Positions 1-7,307 of a DNA stretch of 15,383 nt are shown here, in pieces. The stretch's first letter is position 1. Every line of letters begins with the position of its first letter. The stretch spans positions 1 through 15,383 of the forward strand of contig JBGOTP010000079.1 in the NCBI GenBank assembly GCA_041476545.1. Direction: 5' to 3'. A program made the position numbers and the translations under genes. Under the pieces are notes generated by a model, which saw only the letters and a program-made list of their open reading frames with translations, was not told the DNA's origin and did no database searches. This DNA is from JBGOTP01 sp041476545 (GTDB lineage: Bacteria; Acidobacteriota; Vicinamibacteria; Vicinamibacterales; CAVVIG01).

Positions 1-1
1 G

Positions 2-1348
2 TCACGCGACGCATTGAACGCGAAGGGCAGCACCGGCGGCGGGTCGTTGCCGCCGCACGGACAGCTTCTGTATTCGATGGCCACCACGCTGTCCGACATT
101 GCCGCGCTGCCACAGCAGCACCCTGAAGACACGATTGCGGTAAAGGGGTCGGGCCTCGAGTTCACCGTGGGGACCCCGACCGGCGTCAACGTCGTGCTCC
201 CGGTCAACGGCATCGGCGACTTCGTTGCGGTGCTGCGGTTCGTGTCCACAAGCCGGCGAGCGTCGTTGAACTTCCGGTTTCATCTCCGGACCGGGCAACA
301 GGGTCAGGGCCAGAACGTCCGGCTGCCCGCGTACCTTCGCCTGGCTGCGCCGGCCACCGGCGCGCGCGCCGAGGGACCACAGATCTGCTGCCAGGCGTTC
401 GACATGTTCGCGACGCCGCTGACGCCAGGCGCTTCGTCGTTCTTCGCCGGCCCGCAGCCGCTCTCGGTGCCGGCGGCGGCGGACGAGGAACAGGTGGTCG
501 TGGTGTCCGTCAAGGGTCCGAGCATCGTCGTATCCACCGGTGGACAGGAAATCGCGCGCGCCTCGGACGACTCGTTCGGGCCAGGCGGGATGTTTCTCAG
601 AGTCGAGGCCGACCGCGGGCAGACGCCGGCGGTCGTCCGGCTGAATGCCTTGGAGGTCTACGCGGCTCCGGCGTCGGCAGCGAACGCCGGTTTGGCGGCG
701 GCGCGGGGAGCGTCCCCGCTGCCCGCACACGGCAAGCTGCTCTATTCACTGAGCGCCAATCTTCCGGATCTTGCCGCACGGCCGCAGCAGCACCTGGAAG
801 ATACGATCACGGTGAAAGGCGGGGCGGCCGAATTCACAGCGGCAAGCGATGCCGGAGCCTTCGCGGCGCTGCCACTCGGCGGCATCGGTGATTTCGTCGC
901 GGTCCTGCGGATCGCGGCCGTGAGCAAACGACCGGTGCTGGTCCTCAGATTTCACAAGCCTGGAGCCGGAGGGGCGGGCGAGGTTGTGCAGCTCCCCGCC
1001 TTCCTCCGTCTGGCACCGCCGTCGCCCGGTGCGCCCCTGGTTGGCACGCATGCGTGCTGCCAGGACTTCGACATCTACGCAGCGCCGTTGTCACCGGGCG
1101 CCCCGAGCCTTTTCACCGGCCCGCAACTGTTGACGGTCCCAGCCGCCACCAATGAAGAACGGACGATCGTCGTGTCCGTGAAAGGGGCGCTCATCGTCGT
1201 GTCTGTCGACGGGCAGGAGATCGCACGCGCGTCAGACAGCTCGTTCGGGCCAGGCGGCATGAGTGTGCAGGTCCTGGCTCGCGGACGTGGCCAGGTGCCG
1301 GCGGTTCTCCGGCTGACCGCGCTCGAGATCTACGAACCTCCTCGCTAG
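2..1348 (+). CDS. C-terminal part of a protein with two tandem beta-rich (LamG/jelly-roll-like) domains; 5' end cut by window
   Basis: The frame is open to the window edge (a TTG at 14 is the first possible start but has no ribosome site), so this is probably the 3' end of a longer gene. Counting from the TTG, two homologous units of about 205 residues start at L12 and L236. The offset is exactly 224 residues at both ends (A212-Y216 pairs with A436-Y440), so the copies have no net indel. Each unit has an HG-x-LLYS start, a Cys-Cys pair before an FD aromatic motif, a VSVKG strand, a GQEIARASD segment and an SFGPGGM turn before a final ALE(V/I)Y strand. The last strands read like concanavalin-like or LamG-like domains that follow other modules in secreted proteins; that fold is inference. 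A Gly/Ser linker precedes unit 1, suggesting an upstream domain outside the window. Function unknown. Confidence 0.7.
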   Translation, partial: SRDALNAKGSTGGGSLPPHGQLLYSMATTLSDIAALPQQHPEDTIAVKGSGLEFTVGTPTGVNVVLPVNGIGDFVAVLRFVSTSRRASLNFRFHLRTGQQGQGQNVRLPAYLRLAAPATGARAEGPQICCQAFDMFATPLTPGASSFFAGPQPLSVPAAADEEQVVVVSVKGPSIVVSTGGQEIARASDDSFGPGGMFLRVEADRGQTPAVVRLNALEVYAAPASAANAGLAAARGASPLPAHGKLLYSLSANLPDLAARPQQHLEDTITVKGGAAEFTAASDAGAFAALPLGGIGDFVAVLRIAAVSKRPVLVLRFHKPGAGGAGEVVQLPAFLRLAPPSPGAPLVGTHACCQDFDIYAAPLSPGAPSLFTGPQLLTVPAATNEERTIVVSVKGALIVVSVDGQEIARASDSSFGPGGMSVQVLARGRGQVPAVLRLTALEIYEPPR

Positions 1349-3405
1349 CGAGTCAATTGTCCGCTCGTCTGCGCCGCCTTCATGAATGCCGCGCGGGTTG
1401 CGCGAGTGGCGTCGGCGTATTCCAGCATCTGCTTCGCGAGATCCTGCGGGTACGAGATCTTCACGTCGGTGATTGTGCCGTCCGGTCCCGTCATGGCGTC
1501 GAGCTTCGGTTGAACGAATCCTGAGTACGAGGCGAGCTTGAGCGCCTCGACGCGCGCGACGACCTCGTCGCGAAGTTTCGGGTCGAAGTGGATGCCGTGG
1601 GTGTCGAAGAGCTGTTTCGCGGCGGCGTAGTCCCCTTCGGCCTTGATCCGCTGCACGTCCGCCAAGAGGCGTCCCACCCCTTCACGGAACGCCTGGGGGT
1701 CGACCATCACGTAGAACGTCTTGCCGTCGCGCTGGCGCGTCTCGATGGCCTTCGTGTTGGCCATGAGCCACGACACGATCATCTGGCGATTACGCATGTG
1801 GTCTTCTTCGAGCTGGCTGCCGTCCCGCACGCGGCGCAGCTGCACCAGCGCGTTGCGCGTGTACGCCTCGTACTCCGCCAGCACGATCTCGCGTTGATCG
1901 GCCGCGGACATCAAGTCCAGCTCCACCAGCTTCGGGTCGGCAAGGAAGTACAGCCCGACTAGATCCGCCCGGCCTTCCTCGAGCGCGGAGTAGTTCTCCT
2001 TGATCGCGGCTTCCGGCTTCCCGCGCAGGCGCAGGGCGATCTTGCCGGACGCGTGGCCGATGACCTCGTGCATGTTCGTCGTGAGGTCGCCTCCAAGCGC
2101 GCCCCACTTCTCGGATCGCGCCGCCTCCTCGGGCGTCCAGGAGAATTCGTTGCGGAATCCCGGGTTCGCCGACTTGTCGTACGCCTCGCTCACGTTCGAG
2201 AGCGACACGGACTTGCTGCCGTGGTGCTCCCGCACGTCCTGATCGTTTGGCAGGTTGATCCCGACCGGTGTGACCGGACCGGAATCGCCTGTTTCGACCA
2301 CGACATCGATCGCATTGGCGGTAATGCCCTGGACGCCGGTCTTCCGGTACTTCGGATCCCAGGGCATCCGGTCCTCGAACCACTGCGCGTCGGAGGCCAG
2401 CCGGCGGATCGCCTCGGTCTTGGTCTTGTTGATGTAGAACACGAGGGCTTCCCAGGCGCCTTTTGTGCCGCGGGCATCGAGGTACACCTCGGTGAAGCCA
2501 TTGATCGTATCCACGGGCGATGCCTTGTCCTCGACCCAGGCGATGTCGTACGCGCGGCGATCCACGGCTTCGCCGGTGCGGTACCACGTGATCAGCCCGT
2601 CGAGCGCCTTGGCCATTTCCGGCGTGGCGTAGGCCCTGGCCATCTCGAGGTGCTTGACGACCTCGACGAGCATCGGGTCGTAGCGCCCGCCGACGCGGTA
2701 GACCTCCTCGACGAGACCCGTAGGCGTCTTCACCAATCGGGAATTGAGCGGGTACTTCTCGGTGAATCCGCGCAGATCCTTCTGGGAGACGCCGACGTAC
2801 AGGTTGTTGTGGCTGGCCGTCAGGATGTCCTGGCCTGCTTCCGGTGTTTTGGTCGTGACCGACGATTCGACGAGCGGATCGAGGAACACGGGCGCGAGCC
2901 GCGCAATCAACTGATCGACGGTCTCGCCCGCACGGACCGGCAGCGTCGCCCCCGCCGACGCGGACGCTTTGACTGCATCAGCGAAGGCGGGCAGCATCAG
3001 GTTCAACGTGAACTTTTTCGCGGTCAGGTTGTTGTAGGGACCGCTGTTGATCCAGAAGAGCTTCGCGTAGCGTTGAATCTCGGTGAGCGTTGCCGGCTTC
3101 ACGCCGGAGGCGTGCGTCAGCACCGCCTCGAGCACCTCCCGCATCTCGAGCCCGTGCGCCGAGACCTGATCGTAGTAGATGTCGCGCCCGGCAATGGCGG
3201 CCTGATAGAGGTGCCAGATGAGCGTCTTCTCCCTGACGGGCAGCGCTTCGAATCCATCCGCGTACAGCTGCACGACGGCGGCGTCGTCCACGCGCTCGAG
3301 CAGGTACTTGCGCGGCGCCTGCTCTGGTGCGGGCGCAGGGACGGGTGACGAGCATGCGGCCATGGCAAGGGCCACGGCCGGGACGATCAAGCGCGTTCTC
3401 AACAT
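1345..3405 (-). CDS. Dipeptidyl-peptidase III-like zinc metallopeptidase (family M49), lipoprotein
   Basis: The 686-residue product carries both zinc motifs of peptidase family M49. HEVIGH (residues 446-451) supplies two His ligands and the catalytic Glu447, and EEGRAD (476-481) supplies the Glu477 ligand. The 30-residue spacing between motifs is shorter than in human DPP III, as I recall for many bacterial members. The family removes dipeptides from the N-terminus of oligopeptides. The N-terminus is a lipoprotein signal with a hydrophobic stretch and Ala-Ala-Cys at residues 16-18 (Met at -3 makes the lipobox imperfect), then a Pro/Ala linker, so an exported, membrane-anchored enzyme is likely. 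The ATG at 3405 has GGGAGAG upstream (complement of 3412-3418, 6-nt spacing). It lies 29 nt downstream of the amidohydrolase, probably as one operon. Its stop codon overlaps the stop of the convergent gene. Confidence 0.9.
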   Translation of the reverse strand: MLRTRLIVPAVALAMAACSSPVPAPAPEQAPRKYLLERVDDAAVVQLYADGFEALPVREKTLIWHLYQAAIAGRDIYYDQVSAHGLEMREVLEAVLTHASGVKPATLTEIQRYAKLFWINSGPYNNLTAKKFTLNLMLPAFADAVKASASAGATLPVRAGETVDQLIARLAPVFLDPLVESSVTTKTPEAGQDILTASHNNLYVGVSQKDLRGFTEKYPLNSRLVKTPTGLVEEVYRVGGRYDPMLVEVVKHLEMARAYATPEMAKALDGLITWYRTGEAVDRRAYDIAWVEDKASPVDTINGFTEVYLDARGTKGAWEALVFYINKTKTEAIRRLASDAQWFEDRMPWDPKYRKTGVQGITANAIDVVVETGDSGPVTPVGINLPNDQDVREHHGSKSVSLSNVSEAYDKSANPGFRNEFSWTPEEAARSEKWGALGGDLTTNMHEVIGHASGKIALRLRGKPEAAIKENYSALEEGRADLVGLYFLADPKLVELDLMSAADQREIVLAEYEAYTRNALVQLRRVRDGSQLEEDHMRNRQMIVSWLMANTKAIETRQRDGKTFYVMVDPQAFREGVGRLLADVQRIKAEGDYAAAKQLFDTHGIHFDPKLRDEVVARVEALKLASYSGFVQPKLDAMTGPDGTITDVKISYPQDLAKQMLEYADATRATRAAFMKAAQTSGQLTR

Positions 3406-3434
3406 GGATCACTCTCCCGGGAAGACCTCGGATG

Positions 3435-4634
3435 CTAGGTGCGCGGAATCCGCTTTCCGGCGAGCACGGTTTCGCTCGGGAAGAACCTCTGGCGTCCCGT
3501 GATCGTGTTCTGGAAATTATCGAGGAACTCGAAGGTTCCCTCACGCAGCTCGAGCAGCGTCACGTCGGCGGGCGCACCCACGTTGATCGTGCCGCGGTCG
3601 TTGAACAACGGGAAGATGCGCGACGGGTTCACCGTGGCGCGCGCGATCGCTTCACTGAGCGTCATCCCGTAACCGAGCAGCTTCGACATGCAGTTGGGAA
3701 GATCGATCACGCCGCTCGTACGGCTGTTCGTCGTCCAGTCCGTGGAGAAGGTGTCGGGCCAGAAGCCCGCCTTCATGATGGCGCCAATCGTGTCCCACCG
3801 CATATGTCCGGTCTGTCCGTTGCCGACGTCGAACCAGACGCCGCGGCGCCTCGCGGCAAGCACTTCCGGCAGGATGCGGCCGCGCTCGTCGACGATGCTG
3901 TTGGGCGGCGGCGCAAACATGTGCGTCACGATGTCGCCACGCTTCAGGAGATCGACGAGCTTGGAGAACGGAGAGATCGTCTGCCCCATGTGGATCATGA
4001 CCGGCAGACCGAAGGCACTGGCCACCTCCTGCGCGCGCCGCAGCACTTCGTAGTCGTTTGGCCCCGCGACGTCTCGCGACAGCCGCGCCTTGACCCCGAC
4101 GATGAAGTCGCGGTTCTTCGTAATCGCATCGCGCGCCGCGCTCACGTCGGCGCGACTGAGGTCCATCGTGTCGCCGTCACCCAGGATGCCGGCGCGACCG
4201 ATGTTGATGAGCACGCGGGCCTGCTGCGGCGCGGATCGAGCGATCGCAATGACATCCGCGATGTGGTCGGCCCCTTGCGAGCCCGCATCGATGAATCACG
4301 TCACCCCGTCCTGCAGCACGAGCCCGGCGCCGCCGGCGGCCCGCGCGGCATGGGTATGGATATCGATCAGGCCCGGGACCACGAGCTTGCCGCGCGCATC
4401 GATGACTTGGGCGGTCTCGGCCGCGTCAGCGGCGAGGTTCGCTTCGACGGCGGCGATGCGCCCTCCCGAGATCGCGACGTCGGCGATCCCGTCGAACCGG
4501 ACCGACGGGTCGATGACACGCCCGCCCCTGATCACCAGATCATATTTCGCGGCGGGCGCGGCGAATGCGCGCGGAACGCGGCCGAGCAGCGCGGCGCCCG
4601 TCGCCGCCGCTGACAGAAACTGACGTCGGTTCAT
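3435..4634 (-). pseudogene. Tat-exported amidohydrolase/deacetylase-family metallohydrolase interrupted by an in-frame TGA
   Basis: One reading frame of 399 codons runs through both halves, broken only by TGA at 4298-4296 (codon 113). It is the amidohydrolase-superfamily (dihydroorotase-like) metalloenzyme often annotated amidohydrolase/deacetylase; substrates are amide or N-acyl bonds, the exact one unknown. All expected metal ligands are present: H93-x-H95, carbamylation candidate K182, H215, H238 and D299. The stop lies in the GVT-x-(F/V)(I/V)DAGS strand, where relatives have a small residue; one base change from GGA, CGA, TCA, TGC or TGG would give TGA. I chose ATG 4634 because it has a GGGAGG site and starts a Tat signal (NRRQFL, then an Ala-rich stretch to an AFA cleavage site). 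The ATG at 4694 would add 20 residues before the Tat motif. The intact remainder suggests a recent mutation or a sequencing error. Confidence 0.8.
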
Positions 4635-4641
4635 GCCCTCG

Positions 4642-4647
4642 CCTCCC
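4642..4647 (-). promoter_or_regulatory. Ribosome binding site setting the amidohydrolase start
   Basis: On the minus strand GGGAGG lies 7 nt before the ATG at 4634. This favours that start over the upstream in-frame ATG at 4694 and places the Tat twin-Arg motif at the very N-terminus. Confidence 0.75.
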
Positions 4648-4665
4648 TGCGTATTTTCATCTGGG

Positions 4666-4694
4666 ATGTTGGGCGTGTCGATCCTGCTTGTCAA
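4666..4694 (-). promoter_or_regulatory. Candidate promoter for the amidohydrolase-peptidase operon
   Basis: The minus strand has a perfect TTGACA (complement of 4689-4694), a 17-nt spacer, and CAACAT (complement of 4666-4671), a weak -10 match that keeps A2, A5 and T6. It is about 30 nt upstream of the start codon, a short but workable leader. Prediction only. Confidence 0.35.
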
Positions 4695-4711
4695 TCCATT
4701 TCGCCCTCAGC

Positions 4712-4741
4712 TTGACACCCCCCCGACGCGAGTCCTAAGCT
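4712..4741 (+). promoter_or_regulatory. Candidate promoter for the TPR-thioredoxin gene
   Basis: A perfect TTGACA at 4712-4717 is followed after 18 nt by TAAGCT (4736-4741), which keeps the three most conserved -10 positions. Transcription would begin near 4748, giving a leader of about 11 nt before ATG 4759, in line with the lack of a Shine-Dalgarno site there. It is back to back with the minus-strand promoter, the two -35 boxes being 17 nt apart. Confidence 0.35.
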
Positions 4742-4758
4742 CCGCGATCAGCCCCCCC

Positions 4759-5793
4759 ATGAGAATGTGCCGACTCGCGCTTGGAATCGTGCTGGCGCTT
4801 GCCGTGACTCCCAGCCCGATCCGCGGGCAGGTGCAGGCTGTCGATCGACTCAAGGCCTCTGCGGACGAACTCGATCAGGGTCAGCTACTGCTTCAACACC
4901 GGGAGTACTACGAGGCGTTGAAGCGGTTGACGCGCGCGAACCAGCTCGCGGGCAATCGATGTGTCGAGTGCACCCTGAGCATGGCGGAAGCCATGCAGGG
5001 CATGAAGGCGTATCAGAACGTGCTCGACACGGCCCAGAGGGCCATCGAACTGGCCGAGGGCAGTCAGTCCGTGCTGGCCCGCGCCCATCGCCTGAGGGGG
5101 CTCGCCTTCCAGGCGCTCGGCGAAAAGGATCCGGCGAAGTACCGGGACGCGGAAACCGCATTCCGCGCGGCCCTCGGTTCGGATTCCGATCCGGAGTCGC
5201 GCATCGAGGACGACCTGCATTTCAATCTCGGAGTGGTCCTGCTCAAACTGGGACGCGACGAGGACGGCGTCGCCGAGCTGAAACGTCAGATCGAGACCCG
5301 GTCGGATTCGATGGCCGACGCTGCGAGAGCGATGATCGCGAACCCCCGACGAGCGCGCGAGAACTATGCGCCGGACTTCTCCATCGTGTCGTCGGCCGGC
5401 GAGACCATCTCGCTCGACGCTCTGCACGGGAAGGTCGTGCTGCTGGACTTCTGGGCCTCATGGTGCGCGCCGTGCGTCCAAGCGCTGCCGTCGATCCAGA
5501 AGATGCAGAAGGCACACGCCGCCGATCCGTTTGTGATGGTGGCATTCAGCGCCGACCGGGACGAGATCGCGTGGCGACGCTTCACGGTCAAGAACGCCAT
5601 GGTGTGGCCGCAGTACTGGGATCGCACTGGCGGGTTGCAGCATCGTTTCGGCGTGCGCGCGATTCCGACCTACGTCCTGCTCGACCGAGAGGGCATTGAG
5701 CGCGTCCGCGTGACCGGCACCGGCTTCAATCAGTCCCGGAGCCTCAGCGACGCGATTGAGAAGCAGCTGTCGCCGCGGGGATCTCGCGATTGA
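4759..5793 (+). CDS. Secreted TPR protein with C-terminal TlpA/thioredoxin-like domain
   Basis: The 344-residue product begins with a signal peptide (MRMCRLALGIVLALAV, cleavage near residue 23). Helical TPR-like repeats follow at about residues 30-185, including a CVEC pair (C68, C71). The last ~140 residues are a thioredoxin fold of the TlpA/AhpC-TSA type: a hydrophobic strand leads into WCAPC (W235, C236-C239), and a cis-proline region AIPT (P303) completes the redox site. The protein should act outside the cytoplasm as a thiol-disulfide reductase or isomerase, with the TPR part probably docking a partner; the partner is unknown. The frame extends upstream to 4633, but the ATG at 4759 starts the signal peptide; ATG 4765 is an alternative. 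No clear ribosome site is visible. It is transcribed divergently from the amidohydrolase-peptidase unit. Confidence 0.85.
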   Translation: MRMCRLALGIVLALAVTPSPIRGQVQAVDRLKASADELDQGQLLLQHREYYEALKRLTRANQLAGNRCVECTLSMAEAMQGMKAYQNVLDTAQRAIELAEGSQSVLARAHRLRGLAFQALGEKDPAKYRDAETAFRAALGSDSDPESRIEDDLHFNLGVVLLKLGRDEDGVAELKRQIETRSDSMADAARAMIANPRRARENYAPDFSIVSSAGETISLDALHGKVVLLDFWASWCAPCVQALPSIQKMQKAHAADPFVMVAFSADRDEIAWRRFTVKNAMVWPQYWDRTGGLQHRFGVRAIPTYVLLDREGIERVRVTGTGFNQSRSLSDAIEKQLSPRGSRD

Positions 5794-5820
5794 CCTTCCT
5801 GGTGGCGATGGGGCTCGGCC

Positions 5821-5836
5821 GCAGGCTCACGCCTGC
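5821..5836. repeat. Small GC-rich hairpin
   Basis: GCAGGC and GCCTGC form a perfect 6-bp stem around a TCAC loop, 28 nt after the stop of the thioredoxin-like gene. No T-tract follows, so it is not a standard intrinsic terminator. Confidence 0.4.
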
Positions 5837-5866
5837 ATCGTAGCGGGTCCGCGTCGACGACATCCT

Positions 5867-5894
5867 GTCCTGGCCCTCGAGCAGGGCCAAGGAC
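5867..5894 (+). terminator. Candidate terminator-like hairpin without T-tract
   Basis: GTCC plus TGGCCCT (5867-5877) pairs with AGGGCCA plus GGAC (5883-5894) around a CGAGC loop, an 11-bp stem with one bulged A at 5890. It lies between two plus-strand genes. With no U-run it could be a weak or factor-assisted terminator, or part of a repeat element. Confidence 0.35.
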
Positions 5895-5943
5895 CCGGCG
5901 CGACCAGGGACAGAGGACAGGCGCACGAGTAGAAGAGTTGGCT

Positions 5944-5949
5944 CATAAT
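5944..5949 (+). promoter_or_regulatory. Candidate -10 box placing the start of transcription on the GTG codon
   Basis: CATAAT differs from TATAAT at one base. Standard spacing puts +1 at 5956, the G of the start codon, which would make the message leaderless. The -35 position (around 5921-5926) has no match, so this rests on the -10 alone. Confidence 0.3.
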
Positions 5950-5955
5950 TGAGGG

Positions 5956-7029
5956 GTGAAATCAACAACCGTCTCTTGGCTTCTGTTGAGCGCCGTCGCG
6001 ACGGCGTCGATGGGCGTGTACGCCCAGGCCCCGGCTCGGCAACCGGCGGCGGCACCGCGACAGAATGGCAGGCCGTGGACGATCAAGCGCCTTCCCGGCG
6101 GCGATCCGGATCTCGAGGGCGTGTGGAATTACGGCACAGCGACGCCGCTCGTCCGGCCGGACAACTGGGCCGGTAAGGCCGTCCTGACCGAGGCGGAAGC
6201 CGCCGAGTGGGAACAGCAGAACGCGGGACGTCGCGGCGGGACGCAGGTGACCGCCGGTCCCGACTGGTGGGAGCCGCAGAACGGCATCCTCAAGAATCGC
6301 CGGACGTCGCTCATCATCGATCCGCCGGACGGAAAACTTCCGCCGCCCCCCGGATCTCCAGGACCGGGGTCTTCAGCAGGACGCGGTGGACGCGGCGGCG
6401 GGCGAGGCGGTGCCGGGGGCGGCCAGTACGAGGACCCGGAGCAGCTGGGGCTGCAGGATCGCTGCATCGCATGGCCGGCCGCAGCGCCGCCATACGCGCC
6501 GACGGTCTACAACAACAACATCGGCATCATCCAGACGAAGGACTACGTCGTGCTGCAGAGCGAGATGATCCACGTCGCGCGGATCGTGCGCATGAACGGC
6601 ACGCACGGAACCATGCCGTCGATGTACGGAGACTCGATCGGCCGCTGGGACGGCACGACGCTCGTCGTGGACACCATCAACTTCAAGGGACGAATCAACT
6701 ATCGCAACACCGGTGACCACCTGCACCTCGTCGAGCGATTCATCCGCACGGGTGACGACGCGATGGAGTATCGCTTCACCGTGGACGATCCGAAGACGTG
6801 GTCGCGGCCGTGGACGGCCCAGGTCGATATGACGAAGATCGACGCGCCGATCTACGAATTTGCCTGCCACGAGGGAAACGCCATCAGCATGATCGGCACG
6901 CTCAACGGAGCCCGGCTTGCGGAGCAGGAAGATGCGCGGGGCGGGCCGGGCAGACAGGGCGGCCCGGGCCAAGGCAGGCAGGGCGGCGCAAACCAAGGCA
7001 GACAGGGCGGGCAGGGCCAGGGCAGGTAG
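5956..7029 (+). CDS. Secreted protein of unknown function, acidobacterial type, with Gly/Gln/Arg tail
   Basis: The 357-residue product starts at GTG with a signal peptide (hydrophobic residues 8-21, cleavage near AQA at 23-25). The core resembles secreted hypothetical proteins that I know as common in Acidobacteria, based on remembered motifs rather than a search: an early DLEGVWNYG, a central YNNN with a Q-x-Y-VVLQSEMIH strand, GRWDGTTLVVDT (229-240), HLVERF (257-262), and EFACHEGN (301-308) near the end. The WDGTTL and LVERF segments suggest repeated beta strands; no catalytic motif is evident. Two low-complexity inserts stand out: an RGG-rich stretch at about 141-157 and the C-terminal octapeptide repeats after residue 328. 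A GAGG directly abuts the GTG with almost no spacing, so initiation may be leaderless. Function unknown. Confidence 0.75.
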   Translation: MKSTTVSWLLLSAVATASMGVYAQAPARQPAAAPRQNGRPWTIKRLPGGDPDLEGVWNYGTATPLVRPDNWAGKAVLTEAEAAEWEQQNAGRRGGTQVTAGPDWWEPQNGILKNRRTSLIIDPPDGKLPPPPGSPGPGSSAGRGGRGGGRGGAGGGQYEDPEQLGLQDRCIAWPAAAPPYAPTVYNNNIGIIQTKDYVVLQSEMIHVARIVRMNGTHGTMPSMYGDSIGRWDGTTLVVDTINFKGRINYRNTGDHLHLVERFIRTGDDAMEYRFTVDDPKTWSRPWTAQVDMTKIDAPIYEFACHEGNAISMIGTLNGARLAEQEDARGGPGRQGGPGQGRQGGANQGRQGGQGQGR

Positions 7030-7035
7030 GGCGGG
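6949..7035 (+). repeat. 24-bp tandem repeat, 3.6 copies, at the 3' end of the unknown-function gene
   Basis: Units start at 6949, 6973, 6997 and 7021 (the last partial). Each begins GGCAG(A/G)CAGGGC, with one changed base in the fourth, and encodes the octapeptides GRQGGPGQ, GRQGGANQ and GRQGGQGQ. In the fourth unit the codon after GR is TAG, so the gene ends inside the repeat. Confidence 0.8.
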
Positions 7036-7044
7036 CGCTCGATT

Positions 7045-7307
7045 CGCCGGCGGATGGGACGACGCGGGGCCTCGTCGCGTCGCATTCGCGCGATCAGGTG
7101 CCGCTAAAATGACGGCGAGAGGCTGGCGGGCCGCGTCGATCGTCGCGTGCCCCCCGGTCGATCGGAGTACCACTGGCGCCGCTTGTTCCGAACGCCGGCC
7201 CTCGCGTCAGCTGCATCGACGCGGGGATCGTCAGTCCAGGCCGGCGCCCGCATTTTTCCGCGCGACATGCGTGGCGGCGAGGCCCCGCGTCGTCCCGTCC
7301 GGCGGCG
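7045..7307. repeat. Imperfect inverted repeat, arms 7045-7091 and 7260-7307
   Basis: The reverse complement of 7045-7091 matches 7260-7307 at about 42 of 47 positions with one single-base gap. A 19-bp core is identical (7056-7074 against 7278-7296). The arms are separated by 168 bp with no gene. Chance identity of this length within a few hundred bases is very unlikely even at high GC. It could be a miniature mobile element, an inverted duplication, or a very large hairpin in RNA. Confidence 0.75.

Larger units (their letters stand above)
5794..5955. other. Gene-free, highly structured intergenic stretch
   Basis: I see no convincing gene here. The stretch is dense in inverted repeats: a 6-bp hairpin at 5821-5836, a larger hairpin at 5867-5894, and longer-range pairs CGGGTCC (5844-5850) with GGACCCG (5891-5897) and CCTGTCC (5864-5870) with GGACAGG (5915-5921). 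It may end transcription from the upstream gene or be a copy of a dispersed repeat. Confidence 0.5.

Noticed and set aside
2053..3348. Plus-strand frame of 431 codons over the M49 peptidase gene
   Set aside because: Antisense shadow; composition is Arg/Val/His/Asp-rich and the minus-strand gene has clear zinc motifs, a signal sequence and a ribosome site.
4296..4298. TGA as a selenocysteine codon
   Set aside because: No known selenoprotein in this amidohydrolase group at this position, the residue is not a metal ligand, and I did not recognise a clear bacterial SECIS hairpin directly after it.
3327..4613. Plus-strand frame of 428 codons over the amidohydrolase, uninterrupted where the real gene has a TGA
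   Set aside because: Being open across the stop could suggest it is the true gene, but its product is a low-complexity Arg/His/Asp shadow while the minus-strand frame has all amidohydrolase motifs.
6949..7035. Tandem repeat as a CRISPR-like array
   Set aside because: Units are contiguous and coding, with no unique spacers between repeats.
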